Assembly (NCBI RefSeq): GCF_033001325.1
Contig: NZ_CP133111.1
Location: forward strand, 1,240,001 to 1,304,000
Length of the DNA: 64,000 nucleotides
DNA from: Rhodopseudomonas sp. BAL398
Lineage (GTDB): Bacteria > Pseudomonadota > Alphaproteobacteria > Rhizobiales > Xanthobacteraceae
Reading direction: 5' to 3'
Positions 8,420 to 17,641 of this stretch are shown one piece after another. The notes under the pieces are model-generated. The model was given only the letters and a program-made list of their open reading frames with translations. It did not search any database and had not been told where the DNA came from. Made by a program: the position numbers and the translations under genes. Every line of letters begins with the position of its first letter. The first letter of the stretch is position 1.

Positions 8420-11400
8420 ATGTTTCTGTCCGAGCCCCGCGAAACCACTCTGACATTTGGTGAGCCCGGGGGAGATGACGGGTTTGCTACCGTGCTGCGT
8501 TCGCTCAGTGACAAGCTTGACGCCTATGGGCGCCGCACCATCGCCGAAGATGACGCGATGGGAGTAGCCTATGCGGCGGATCTGGCAAAGGCCGCGGCCG
8601 CCGCCGAACGCCAGACCCGGCTGGTCGACACCATCAACGCCAGGGAAAACGCGCTGGCCGAGGCCGCCGATCACCGCATCCGCACCGTGCGCGAGCAGAC
8701 CGGGCTGGTGTTGGAAAACCCGTTTTCCGGCGGCTATCTGATTGACGCCAATCGGCGCGTCGATGATGCGCGCGCCAGGGGCGAGACGATCGACAACCGA
8801 TCCGCGGCGGTGCAAGAACAACAACGCGCGATCTTTACCGAAAAGATTGATGAAGCGGCGCAGAATTTCCCCGACAAGGCGCCGGCGCTCAGTTTCGGGC
8901 AATCGCTCGAGGACCAGGCCAGGGCGATTTCGGCTGGCGCCGCCTATGACGGAGAACATGCGCCGGGCGGCGTCGGGCCGTTTCTGGCGTCGATCGCCGG
9001 CGGATTGTGGGGATCGCGGCGCGATCCGCTATTCGTCGGTTCGCTGTTCATCGGTCCCGGCCTGTCCGCCGCGCGGAGCGCGCTTGGCGCGATCGGCATG
9101 GGAGCCTTGAAACAGGGCCTGTTCAATGCCGGCCTGCAGGCCGCCGCGCAGCCGGCGGTGCAGGATTGGCGCCGCGCGATCGGCGAGAAATCCGGCGTGG
9201 TGCCGGCGCTGGAAAATGTCGGACTGGCGTTCCTGTTCGGCGCCATCCCCGGCGCAGCGATCGAAGGCGCGCGGGTGCTGACCGGCGCCCATAAGGCGGC
9301 GATCGGCCGGTTGGCCGACGGCACGGCGAACCCTGGCGACGCCGCATTGGCCGCGCAAGGGCTTGGCGTCAAACTCGACGATGAGACGGCGCGCAGCATC
9401 AGGACCGGCGAAGCCGACCAGGCCCATGCCGTGGCTGCGGCGGCTGACCGCCCGGCCGATGTCCCGCCGCAGCAGCATGACGAAATTGTCGCGCAGGCGA
9501 TCCGCCATGCCGAAGATCCTGCCGTCAATCCACCTCCGGACCTGCCGACCGCGGCGCCGCCGCGCGCGGCCGATCAGGCTGCCGTGGTCGACGAAACGAT
9601 CGCCGCCCGGCTCGGCGATCGTCACACCATCGACGGCAAGCCGGTCACCTTTGCGCGGTTCGACCCGGCGCAACTGACAACCGATGCCGCGGCGTTCCAG
9701 TACAAGGGCGGCGGCGACGCCGCCGGCGTCACCGACCGGCTGAAAAACGTCAGCACCTATGACCCTCTGGCCAGCGGCAAGACGCTGGTGTTCGAGCGGC
9801 GCGACGGCAGCCAGGTGATCGCCGACGGTCACCAGCGTCTCGGCCTGGCCAAGCGGCTTGGCGCCGACGATGCCAGTATCAAGCTCGACGGCTTCCTGTT
9901 TCGCGAGCGCGACGGCTGGACCGCGGAAGACGTCCGCGCGATGGCGGCGAAAAAGAACATGCAGGAAGGATCTGGCGATGCGCTCGACGCCGCCCGCATC
10001 CTGCGCGACCGGCCCGACCTGCTCGATGGCTCGATGCCGCTGTCATCGCCGATGATGAAAAACGCCATCGCGCTGTCTCGGCTGTCCGATGAAGCCTTCG
10101 GGATGGCGATCAACGGCGTGGTGCCGCCGAATTATGCGGCCGCGGTCGGCGCCATGGTTCCGGACCGGCTGCAGCATGGCAGCGTCGTGGCCGACCTGGC
10201 GCGGCTGGCGCCGGAAACCGAGCGCGAGGCCCGGCTGCTGATCGGCGAAATCATGGCGTCTGGGTTCCGCGCCGAGGAACAGATCAATCTGTTCGGCGCC
10301 GCGGAGGCGACGCGGTCGCTGATGGGCGAGCGCGTCAAGGTACTGGACGCGGCACTGGTCGGCCTGTCGCGCGACAAGAAGCTTTTCGGGACGCTGGCCG
10401 CCAAGGCGGACGCGATCGAGGCCGCCGGCAACCAGCTCGCCCGCGAGGGCAACGACGCGCGCGCCCGCGACGCCGCCCAGCTGCAGGACATGCTGACCAG
10501 GCTGGCGCGCCGCACCGGGCCGGTGTCGGACGCGCTCAACCGCGCCGCCGCCCAGATGGCGGACGGCATGAAGCCCGGCAAGGCGGCTGACGGCTTTCTC
10601 GAGGACGTCCGCGCCCTGCTCGACCGCGACGGCCTGGCCGGCCTGCTGGCCGATCCTGAGCTGAAACCGCGGCTGACGGTTGAGCCTGGCACCCCTGATG
10701 CCCTGGCGGCGGCGGAAACGGCGAATACCGAGCGTCAGGATGGCCCAGATTTGTTTGGCGGCACCGGTCGGACGGCAGAGCCCGCATCGACCAAAACCTC
10801 TCCTGAGCCTTCTGTGGCCCGGGAAACGGCCATTCAGGACCAAGGCCGCCAGGCGGTCTTTGAGGATGTGGCATCGCAGCTGCGGGCGGCCGGCATCCAG
10901 GCGGACCAGATCGACGCCAATGCGGCGGTATTTGCCGCCCGCTATGCCACAAGGGCGCAGCGATTGGGCGAAGCCTCGGCCTGGGAGGCCTATGTTGCGG
11001 ACGGGCTGACCATCCGGCGCGGTGAGACCGGCACGGCTAAAGGTGTTGGGGTCTTCCAGCAATCCGACTGGACGCCGCGAATCGTGTCGTCAAAAGAGAT
11101 GCAGCTGGCGGTGCTGAGGAATGAGTGGCAACGCCACGGTCCCGATCTCGACTATGAGGACGTGCTGGCCGGGCGTAGCGGCGACAAGCTATGGCGCGAC
11201 GAGGTCAACGCCTGGAACGAGGCGCACGGCACCTCGATCGATCCCGACCCGAACGCAACCTACAAATTCGGCAGCTACCCGGATTTCGAAAAGCATTTCG
11301 AGGCAAAGCACCTCGATGGCAAAAAGGCGCCATTCCCTGGCGTCAAGAAAGCCAACGATTATTTCGAATTCAACGGCAACATCGAGCACACCGCCTATCT

Positions 11401-12019
11401 GCGCGGCCAGGAACCGACCGATTATCAACAGGCTGCCGGCGCGGCGGCGGCGCGCGGCAAGATCACCGTCTTCCGCGACAACAGCGCGATCATCGACCTG
11501 TTCGCCCGCGCCGACCAGTCGACCTTCATGCACGAGGCCGGCCATCTGTGGCTGGGCGAACTGGTGCGCGACGCGGAAAAAGCCCCGGCGCTGGCCCGCG
11601 ATCTCGACGCGGTGCTGCAATGGTTCGGGATCGACGATGCCGGAAAGATCGAATTGAAGCATCACGAGCAATGGGCGCGCGGCTTCGAGGAATATCTGCG
11701 CGAGGGCAAGGCGCCCTCTTCCGCGCTGGCCCGGGCGTTCGATGCGTTCAAATCCTGGCTGACGACGATCTATCGCAGCCTGAGCGATCTCGGTCCCGAT
11801 CGCGCGCCACTGAGCGACGACGTTCGCGGCGTGATGGACCGGCTGCTGGCGAGCGATGCGGAGATCTCCGCGCGGAAGCCGGCCACTCTGTTCGAGGCTC
11901 TGGCGGTATCGGAGCGCCCGGATGGCCGCGACACCCGGTTCATCAGCCGCGACGCCGCCCTTGCGGAAGCGGATAAATCCGCCGAACATGCCGATCTGGT
12001 GGCGAGCTGTAAGGGCTGA
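8420..12019 (+). CDS. Polyvalent ejection protein: ParB/DdrB-like segment plus zincin motif
   Basis: 1199 residues, starting at the base after the previous stop. Domains seen in order: a helical N-terminus; a hydrophobic Ala/Gly region (residues about 175-290); a ParB/DdrB-like segment (about 390-500) with FQYKGGG, a YDPL turn and the ParB-type motif IADGHQRLGLAKRLGA; a long helical stretch; the linker ATRAQRLGEASAWEAYV; and near residue 1040 the zinc-peptidase motif FMHEAGHLWL. Proteins combining these are known from phages and conjugative elements as polyvalent proteins, thought to enter the host with the DNA. It fills the slot next to gp15, where T7 carries gp16 with its transglycosylase domain. 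Catalytic activity is inferred from the HEAGH motif. Confidence 0.7.
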   Translation: MFLSEPRETTLTFGEPGGDDGFATVLRSLSDKLDAYGRRTIAEDDAMGVAYAADLAKAAAAAERQTRLVDTINARENALAEAADHRIRTVREQTGLVLENPFSGGYLIDANRRVDDARARGETIDNRSAAVQEQQRAIFTEKIDEAAQNFPDKAPALSFGQSLEDQARAISAGAAYDGEHAPGGVGPFLASIAGGLWGSRRDPLFVGSLFIGPGLSAARSALGAIGMGALKQGLFNAGLQAAAQPAVQDWRRAIGEKSGVVPALENVGLAFLFGAIPGAAIEGARVLTGAHKAAIGRLADGTANPGDAALAAQGLGVKLDDETARSIRTGEADQAHAVAAAADRPADVPPQQHDEIVAQAIRHAEDPAVNPPPDLPTAAPPRAADQAAVVDETIAARLGDRHTIDGKPVTFARFDPAQLTTDAAAFQYKGGGDAAGVTDRLKNVSTYDPLASGKTLVFERRDGSQVIADGHQRLGLAKRLGADDASIKLDGFLFRERDGWTAEDVRAMAAKKNMQEGSGDALDAARILRDRPDLLDGSMPLSSPMMKNAIALSRLSDEAFGMAINGVVPPNYAAAVGAMVPDRLQHGSVVADLARLAPETEREARLLIGEIMASGFRAEEQINLFGAAEATRSLMGERVKVLDAALVGLSRDKKLFGTLAAKADAIEAAGNQLAREGNDARARDAAQLQDMLTRLARRTGPVSDALNRAAAQMADGMKPGKAADGFLEDVRALLDRDGLAGLLADPELKPRLTVEPGTPDALAAAETANTERQDGPDLFGGTGRTAEPASTKTSPEPSVARETAIQDQGRQAVFEDVASQLRAAGIQADQIDANAAVFAARYATRAQRLGEASAWEAYVADGLTIRRGETGTAKGVGVFQQSDWTPRIVSSKEMQLAVLRNEWQRHGPDLDYEDVLAGRSGDKLWRDEVNAWNEAHGTSIDPDPNATYKFGSYPDFEKHFEAKHLDGKKAPFPGVKKANDYFEFNGNIEHTAYLRGQEPTDYQQAAGAAAARGKITVFRDNSAIIDLFARADQSTFMHEAGHLWLGELVRDAEKAPALARDLDAVLQWFGIDDAGKIELKHHEQWARGFEEYLREGKAPSSALARAFDAFKSWLTTIYRSLSDLGPDRAPLSDDVRGVMDRLLASDAEISARKPATLFEALAVSERPDGRDTRFISRDAALAEADKSAEHADLVASCKG

Positions 12020-12021
12020 AC

Positions 12022-14595
12022 ATGAGCTTTCGCGATTGCCTGTTGTCCGCCGTCGATCAAGGCGCGATTTCCAAGGATGAGGCGGCCGAGCTGCAGCGCC
12101 GGTTCGACGACGAATTCGCGCAGGCGCGCCTGGCGCTGGGCGATGACGGCGCCGCGGCAGCGGCCAAGATCAAGCTGGAAAAGGATCTGCGCGCCGAAGG
12201 CTTCGAGCGGCGACGACGGGTGTTGCTGCAGGATGCCGTGCAGGATCGGCTGGCCGGATATGTGGCGAGCTATCGCGACCTCAAGGGCGGTCCGGACGTG
12301 TTCGGCGCAGTGCTCAATCTGATCGAAAACCACGGCTTCGCCGGCACCTCATCGCTGGCCGGCCGACAGAAGGCGATCGTCTCGCTGGTCCATGGCGAGC
12401 TGGCCGACGTGCTGGAGACGTTCCGCAAATCGGCGATCAGCGGCCGCCGCTTCAACAAGCCGATGCTGGATGATGTGGTACGTGACGCGCTGGGGTCGCC
12501 CTCCGGAAAGCCCGAAGCCAAGGCGATGGCGGATGCCATCCAAAGCGTGTTCGAGACGCTACGGCAGCGCTTCAACGCCGCGGGCGGCGCGATCGGCAAG
12601 ATCGAGGGCGGCTATCTGCCTCAGTTTCACGATCCTCGCGCGCTGCTCAATGCGGGCCGTGACCAGTGGAAAGGTTTCATCCGGCCGCTGCTCGATACCG
12701 AACGGATGAAAGATCCGCTGACCGGCGACAGACTGACCGCGTCGCGACTCGATCAGGTGCTCGATGCCTCGTTTGATCTGGTGACGACGGATGGCTGGTC
12801 GAACCGCCAGGCGCTGCGCACGCCGCAGGGCGGCAAGGGCATGTTGGCGTCGCAGCGGGCCGAGCATCGGTTCCTGCACTTCAAGGATGCCGACGGCTGG
12901 CTGAAATATAACGAGCAGTTCGGCAAGGGCGATCCGCTGAAGGCGATCTTCGAACACATCAACGGCATGGCGCGCGACATCGCCGCGATGGAACAATTCG
13001 GGCCGAACCCGAACGCGACGGTCGAATGGTTGAAACAAATCGTGCAGGTCGAAGCCGCCAAGTCGATCGCCGGCAAGCCGTCGCTCTACGCCGCCGGAAG
13101 CAAGACGGCTGACAGCATCCGCGACAAGATCGACTATCTGCCGTATCGGATCGATGGCGTTTATCAATACGTCCGCGGCCGCAGCGTGGTTTCGGGCAAT
13201 ATGGCGATCGGCTTCGGCAATGTCCGCAACCTGCTGACCTCGGCACTGCTCGGTTCGGCGTCGATCACCGCGGCGATGACCGATCCCTTCGTCGACGCCT
13301 CGACCCGCTACCTCAGCGGTCTGCCGATTACCAAGGCGCTGTGGGGCCTGACCAAGACGTTTTCCGAAGGCACCAAGCGACAGGCGGTGCGCAGCGGCAT
13401 TGTGATGGACGATTTCCTGCACATCCTTGGCGACGAAGCCCGCTTTGCCGGTCAGGTCTGCGGCTCGGAATGGTCGAAATGGCTGGCCGAACGCACCCTG
13501 GCGCTAAGCGGTCTGGAGCCGATGACGCAGGCGCGCAAGCACGTCTTCGCGCTGGATTTTCAGGCGGCGATCGCCGATCGCACCGACCGGATATTCGACG
13601 CACTCGACCCCTATCTCAAACGCGCGCTGGAAGGTTATGGGATCGATCGCACCGCATGGGATGTGATCCGCGCCACGCCGGCGCATGCGCCAGAGGGCGG
13701 CGCCGGCTTCATCCGGCCGATCGATGTGGCCGGCCTAGCTGATGGTCCGGCGCTGCCCAAGGTGCAGCAGCTGCTCGGCATCGACAGCACCGATCAGGCT
13801 GTGGCGGCCGCGCAGACGGCGGCGGGCGTGCGGCGGATTGCCGAACAATATCTCGAAGTCATCCTGCAGCAGACCGAGCGCGCGGTGCCGACCTCAACGG
13901 CGCGGTCGCGCTCTTTCTTCGTCGGCACTCAGCCGAAGGGCTCGTTCTGGGGGGAGATCGTCGAAAGCGGCTTGCTGTTCAAATCCTTCACGCTGTCGTT
14001 CACGACGCTGCAGCTGCAGGCGATCCAACAGGAACTACACCAGAGCGGCGCGCGCGGCGCGGCCTATGCGGGATCGATGGCGCTGGCGCTAACGCTGGGT
14101 GGCGGCATGGCGCTGCAGATCAAGAACGTGATCAACGGCAAGGACCCGATGCCGATGGACGATCCGCGGTTCTGGCTGCAGGCGCTGCAGACCGGCGGCG
14201 GCGTCGGCCTGCTCGGGGATTTCATGTTCGCCGATGCCAGCCGGCAAAACCAGTCGCTGGCCTCCACCATAGCGGGGCCGACCGTGGGCGCCGCCAACGA
14301 TCTGATGAAGCTGACGGTCGGCAATGCGCAAGAGCTGCTGCGCGGCAAGGACACCCATGCCGGCCGCGAAGCCGTCAATACGCTGGGCCGCTATATGCCG
14401 GTGGCGTCGTCGCTGTGGTATATGCGCACCGCATACCGGCGGGTGATGCTGGATCAGTTGCAATATCTGGCCGACCCGGAGGCGCACAAGAATTTCCGCC
14501 AGCAGGAGCAACGGCTGCAGTCGGAAAGTCATCAGGAATTTTGGTGGCGCCCCGGCAACACCAGCCCTAGCCGGGCGCCTCAGATGGCGCGCTAG
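12022..14595 (+). CDS. Large phage protein, LPD38-like C-terminus, ejection-protein slot
   Basis: 857 residues, two bases after the previous gene. Conserved-looking blocks include GGYLPQFHDPRALL, FLHFKDADGWLKYNEQFG followed by an Asn-Gly-Met-Ala-Arg-Asp motif, and a C-terminal YRRVMLDQLQYLADPEAHKN typical of the large polyvalent protein associated domain 38. Two hydrophobic Ala/Gly-rich segments (near residues 400 and 685) could contact membrane. Together with the 1199-residue protein it takes the place of T7 gp16. The biochemical role is unknown; the domain name is from memory of the family and was not searched. Confidence 0.62.
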   Translation: MSFRDCLLSAVDQGAISKDEAAELQRRFDDEFAQARLALGDDGAAAAAKIKLEKDLRAEGFERRRRVLLQDAVQDRLAGYVASYRDLKGGPDVFGAVLNLIENHGFAGTSSLAGRQKAIVSLVHGELADVLETFRKSAISGRRFNKPMLDDVVRDALGSPSGKPEAKAMADAIQSVFETLRQRFNAAGGAIGKIEGGYLPQFHDPRALLNAGRDQWKGFIRPLLDTERMKDPLTGDRLTASRLDQVLDASFDLVTTDGWSNRQALRTPQGGKGMLASQRAEHRFLHFKDADGWLKYNEQFGKGDPLKAIFEHINGMARDIAAMEQFGPNPNATVEWLKQIVQVEAAKSIAGKPSLYAAGSKTADSIRDKIDYLPYRIDGVYQYVRGRSVVSGNMAIGFGNVRNLLTSALLGSASITAAMTDPFVDASTRYLSGLPITKALWGLTKTFSEGTKRQAVRSGIVMDDFLHILGDEARFAGQVCGSEWSKWLAERTLALSGLEPMTQARKHVFALDFQAAIADRTDRIFDALDPYLKRALEGYGIDRTAWDVIRATPAHAPEGGAGFIRPIDVAGLADGPALPKVQQLLGIDSTDQAVAAAQTAAGVRRIAEQYLEVILQQTERAVPTSTARSRSFFVGTQPKGSFWGEIVESGLLFKSFTLSFTTLQLQAIQQELHQSGARGAAYAGSMALALTLGGGMALQIKNVINGKDPMPMDDPRFWLQALQTGGGVGLLGDFMFADASRQNQSLASTIAGPTVGAANDLMKLTVGNAQELLRGKDTHAGREAVNTLGRYMPVASSLWYMRTAYRRVMLDQLQYLADPEAHKNFRQQEQRLQSESHQEFWWRPGNTSPSRAPQMAR

Positions 14596-14612
14596 GGTTC
14601 GCCACCACGAGA

Positions 14613-14966
14613 TTATTTCAGCGGCGGCGCTCCGCACCGCTTCTGCTCGGCCAGCATCGCCAGATATTGCTGGCGGTTTTGCAGTGCGGTGATCTCAGTA
14701 TCGGCGGTGCCCTGAAAATCCATGCCGAACCACAGCACCGGCACAACGAGCCCCGCAACGCCGGCGGCGATATTCTGGGCGACCTTGAGGCCCTTGTCGG
14801 AGGCAAGCTGCTGCACTTTGGCGTTATTGGCCTCGACCTCGGACAGGATCGCCGAGCAATCCATATAGCGATCGGTTGGCTGCACCACGGCAACCGGAGC
14901 GGGCGCCCGCCCGGCGCATCCTGCAACAGCGACGGCCATCAGCGTTGCCGACCAGATCGTTTTCAT
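14613..14966 (-). CDS. Small lipoprotein on the opposite strand (possible moron)
   Basis: 117 residues. The start MKTIWSATLMAVAVAGCAG is preferred over one eight codons upstream because GGGGGCTGGG lies directly before it. It has an n-region Lys, a hydrophobic core and a lipobox (VAGC) for signal peptidase II. The mature part contains a helix (EVEANNAKVQQLASDKG), a hydrophobic AAGVAGLVVPVLWFGMD segment, a QNRQQYLAML helix and a final Cys. Similar small lipoproteins occur in alphaproteobacterial chromosomes. It is the only - strand gene in the phage block, so it could be expressed in the lysogen and act at the envelope, for example in superinfection exclusion; that is inference. Confidence 0.7.
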   Translation of the reverse strand: MKTIWSATLMAVAVAGCAGRAPAPVAVVQPTDRYMDCSAILSEVEANNAKVQQLASDKGLKVAQNIAAGVAGLVVPVLWFGMDFQGTADTEITALQNRQQYLAMLAEQKRCGAPPLK

Positions 14967-15038
14967 CCCAGCCCCCATTCGTGGCCGCAATATTGACGAA
15001 ATCCGTCAGGCCTGCAATCGCCGAGCGGAAACTATCCC

Positions 15039-15050
15039 CCGCGCTTAACA
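15039..15050 (+). promoter_or_regulatory. Candidate phage promoter motif, copy 2 (before tail spike)
   Basis: Exact CCGCGCTTAACA, with GCA at 15065-15067 in the same register as the other copies. The spike ATG is 29 bases downstream. The position matches phi17 in T7, which drives the tail fibre gene. It lies between the divergent lipoprotein and spike genes. Confidence 0.58.
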
Positions 15051-15078
15051 TGCCCTGCCCTGCCGCACTCTAGCGGAC

Positions 15079-17580
15079 ATGAGCACCATTTTTGAAATTC
15101 CCCGCGGCACCCGCCAGCAGACGCTGATCACCAGCGGCGCGCAGACCGTTTTTGGCCCGTTCGATTTCATCCTGTTTGATGAGCGCGATCTTGAATTGCG
15201 CCAGATGGCCCCGAACAGCACGGCGTTCGCGCTCATTTCACAGGATCAGTACAGCGCGGCACCGGTCGCGCCGGCGACGGGATGGCCTGCATATTTCACC
15301 ATCACGCTGGCAGCGGCGCTGCCGTCCGGAACTATACTGTCGGTCAAGGGCACCAGGCTCGGATCGCGTACCAGCAATGTGACGCAGGGAGGCGTGGTGC
15401 GCTCGGTACCGCTCGAAAAGGAGCTCGACACCCAGGTTGCACAGCTACAGGAATTGCGCCGCGACATTGACGCGATGGTCGCCAGTGGGGCGACTGGCGA
15501 CCTGATCGCTTCCGGCATTGCCAACAACTCGCCAGCTCCTGGCGGCACCGTTGCCGATGCACTGGAAGATCTCGACATTCGCGCCAGCGAAGCCGAAGCC
15601 AAGTTGCTGGCATTACGCGCCGATGTTGATCAGCTCTCGGTTGATGCGGCGCAATTTCCGAATACGGCACGGGTCACCGCGGCCTTCATCGCGGAGAATG
15701 CGACCTATCTACGCACCGCAGGTTATGCCACACCCGGCGATTGGGGCGGCGCTCTGTACAAGAAAGTCGCGAGCGAACCGACAACGCTGGACAAGGTCCA
15801 ATCTGCTGATGGTGCCTGGTGGCAAATCGCCGAACCGGTGCTCGATCCCCGCATGTTCGGCGCGGTCGGAAATGGCATTTATCCCGATATGGCGGCGCTT
15901 AACGCATGGTATGCGGCGCTTCGATCGGACGGTCCAGACTTGCGTGTGGGCAGGCTGTCGCCTGGCCGCTACACATTCAGCGCGCCGTTGGTCTGGGCAG
16001 GAAAGGATAATATTCAGATCGTCGGCGCCGGCCGCGGCGCATCTGTGCTGGTCTATAATGGCGCCGCAACCGATGTTGATCTGATCACCTTTGGTGATAA
16101 TTCCGGCAACTACACCAACAACATCTTTTCAGATTTCAGCGTGTCATCGGACACGATGATGACAGGCGGCTACGCATTCCGGCTCAAGGGATTGTCGAAT
16201 TCGATCGTCAAGCGCGTCAATATGGATGGTCAGCACGGCAGCGGAAAGCTGTGGCACGGGATCTATTTCGACGGCATCCAGATCTGCCGATATGAGGACT
16301 ACGAGACATATTGCCAGCGCGATGGCGTGTCGGTGTCAGGCACGGTCGGCGCTGGACCAAAAGCCTTGATGCACCTTAAGGAGGGCTGGCAGCTCGGGAC
16401 CAACTACACCGACGCGGTCGGCATCCGCATCGGTGGGGCATTCGGAGGCGTCTATATCGACGCCGTCGACGTTTCTGGTGCGATGTACGCGGCCTGCATT
16501 GTCGACGAAACGTTGAAGGCCGAGCAGAACCGGGAGATTTTTTTCTGGAATGCCGACTTTGATGCTGGCCATACCTATAGCTTGATCGTGCGACATTCGG
16601 ACACTGAGGCTGGCGTCTACCGCTACAATGGCAGCTTTTTCTTTTCGCCGGTCTTGATCGAGACGGGAGACGTGACAAACCACGTCTTCAACGCCTGTAC
16701 GTTCTCGCCTAACCTCGGCGGTGACGGCCTGCGGGTCGATGCTGAGGGACTGGTGCTTATAGACGGCTGCCTGTTTGCGTCGGTGGATGGCTACGATCTC
16801 AACATCACCACGGCCGCGCACAATGTCATCGAAGGAAATAATTTTTTAGTAGGAGCCGGCCTCGGCGCCCACAGTGCCATCAAGCCGCGCTATCTCGACC
16901 GCAAGGAAGTTATGGCGTCGATTGCGAGTGCGACGACGACAGACCTTGGGTCGACCACGTCGCAGTCGATTACGATCTCGGGAACAACGACGATTTCCTC
17001 TTTCGGGTCTTCTGCCCCGGCCGGCGCGCTCAAGACGGTGGCGTTCTCTGGCGACATGACGTTGACCCACAATGCAACCTCGCTGATCCTGCCAGGCGCC
17101 GCGAACATCGCCGTCATGTCGGGATCTGTCGGCATCTTCCGGCATGAAGGTTCCGGAAACTGGCGTTGCCTGTCATTCACGCCATACGGAACGAAGTATG
17201 TAGATAGCGCGGTGACGTTTGATAGTCCGCTCGCACTGACAACCGCAACACCCATCGATATGGCATCGCTTTCCCTTCCGCCAGGCACGTGGGAAATTCG
17301 CCTACATATAAACTTTGCTCTCGCCGCGAGCACGAATATCACTCGGCTTGCGGCGTCGATATCGCTTGTGTCGGCGACGCCGGATGGAGCTCCTGGCCAC
17401 TTTGCGGAAGCCTGCATTCCGGCTGCTGGCGTCGTTCCGAGCAACGGCCCAAGTCTTTCGCTACCGTCCGTCGAGATGACGTTTTCGGAGACCACCTCTG
17501 TTTTCGCCATCGCGTTCGCACAGTTCACTGTCAGCACGTGTAGCGCTTGGGGCCTGTTCAGTGCTCGGCGCGTTCCATGA
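15079..17580 (+). CDS. Tail spike with virion-binding N-terminus and beta-helix depolymerase region
   Basis: 833 residues. Residues 1-110 (IPRGTRQQTLITSGAQ, FGPFDFILFDERDLEL) resemble the T7 gp17-type N-terminal domain that anchors fibres to the tail. A short helical neck (about 115-195) follows. From about residue 255 (DPRMFGAVGNGIYPDMAALN) the sequence is a pectate-lyase-like right-handed beta-helix, the fold used by phages to bind or cut capsule or O-antigen. The last 180 residues are a Thr/Ser-rich beta trimerisation or tip region. The likely target is a host surface polysaccharide. Its own promoter-like motif lies just upstream. Confidence 0.8.
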   Translation: MSTIFEIPRGTRQQTLITSGAQTVFGPFDFILFDERDLELRQMAPNSTAFALISQDQYSAAPVAPATGWPAYFTITLAAALPSGTILSVKGTRLGSRTSNVTQGGVVRSVPLEKELDTQVAQLQELRRDIDAMVASGATGDLIASGIANNSPAPGGTVADALEDLDIRASEAEAKLLALRADVDQLSVDAAQFPNTARVTAAFIAENATYLRTAGYATPGDWGGALYKKVASEPTTLDKVQSADGAWWQIAEPVLDPRMFGAVGNGIYPDMAALNAWYAALRSDGPDLRVGRLSPGRYTFSAPLVWAGKDNIQIVGAGRGASVLVYNGAATDVDLITFGDNSGNYTNNIFSDFSVSSDTMMTGGYAFRLKGLSNSIVKRVNMDGQHGSGKLWHGIYFDGIQICRYEDYETYCQRDGVSVSGTVGAGPKALMHLKEGWQLGTNYTDAVGIRIGGAFGGVYIDAVDVSGAMYAACIVDETLKAEQNREIFFWNADFDAGHTYSLIVRHSDTEAGVYRYNGSFFFSPVLIETGDVTNHVFNACTFSPNLGGDGLRVDAEGLVLIDGCLFASVDGYDLNITTAAHNVIEGNNFLVGAGLGAHSAIKPRYLDRKEVMASIASATTTDLGSTTSQSITISGTTTISSFGSSAPAGALKTVAFSGDMTLTHNATSLILPGAANIAVMSGSVGIFRHEGSGNWRCLSFTPYGTKYVDSAVTFDSPLALTTATPIDMASLSLPPGTWEIRLHINFALAASTNITRLAASISLVSATPDGAPGHFAEACIPAAGVVPSNGPSLSLPSVEMTFSETTSVFAIAFAQFTVSTCSAWGLFSARRVP

Positions 17581-17581
17581 T

Positions 17582-17593
17582 CCGCGCTTAACA
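17582..17593 (+). promoter_or_regulatory. Candidate phage promoter motif, copy 3 (before endolysin)
   Basis: Exact CCGCGCTTAACA with GCA at 17608-17610, placed two bases after the spike stop codon. A small inverted repeat (17618-17635) follows and overlaps the GTGAGGG that serves as ribosome site for the endolysin, so translation of the lysis gene could be controlled at this hairpin. Confidence 0.55.
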
Positions 17594-17641
17594 CTTCTGC
17601 GATGCGGGCATTATGAGGCCTTCACAAGTGAGGGCTGACAG

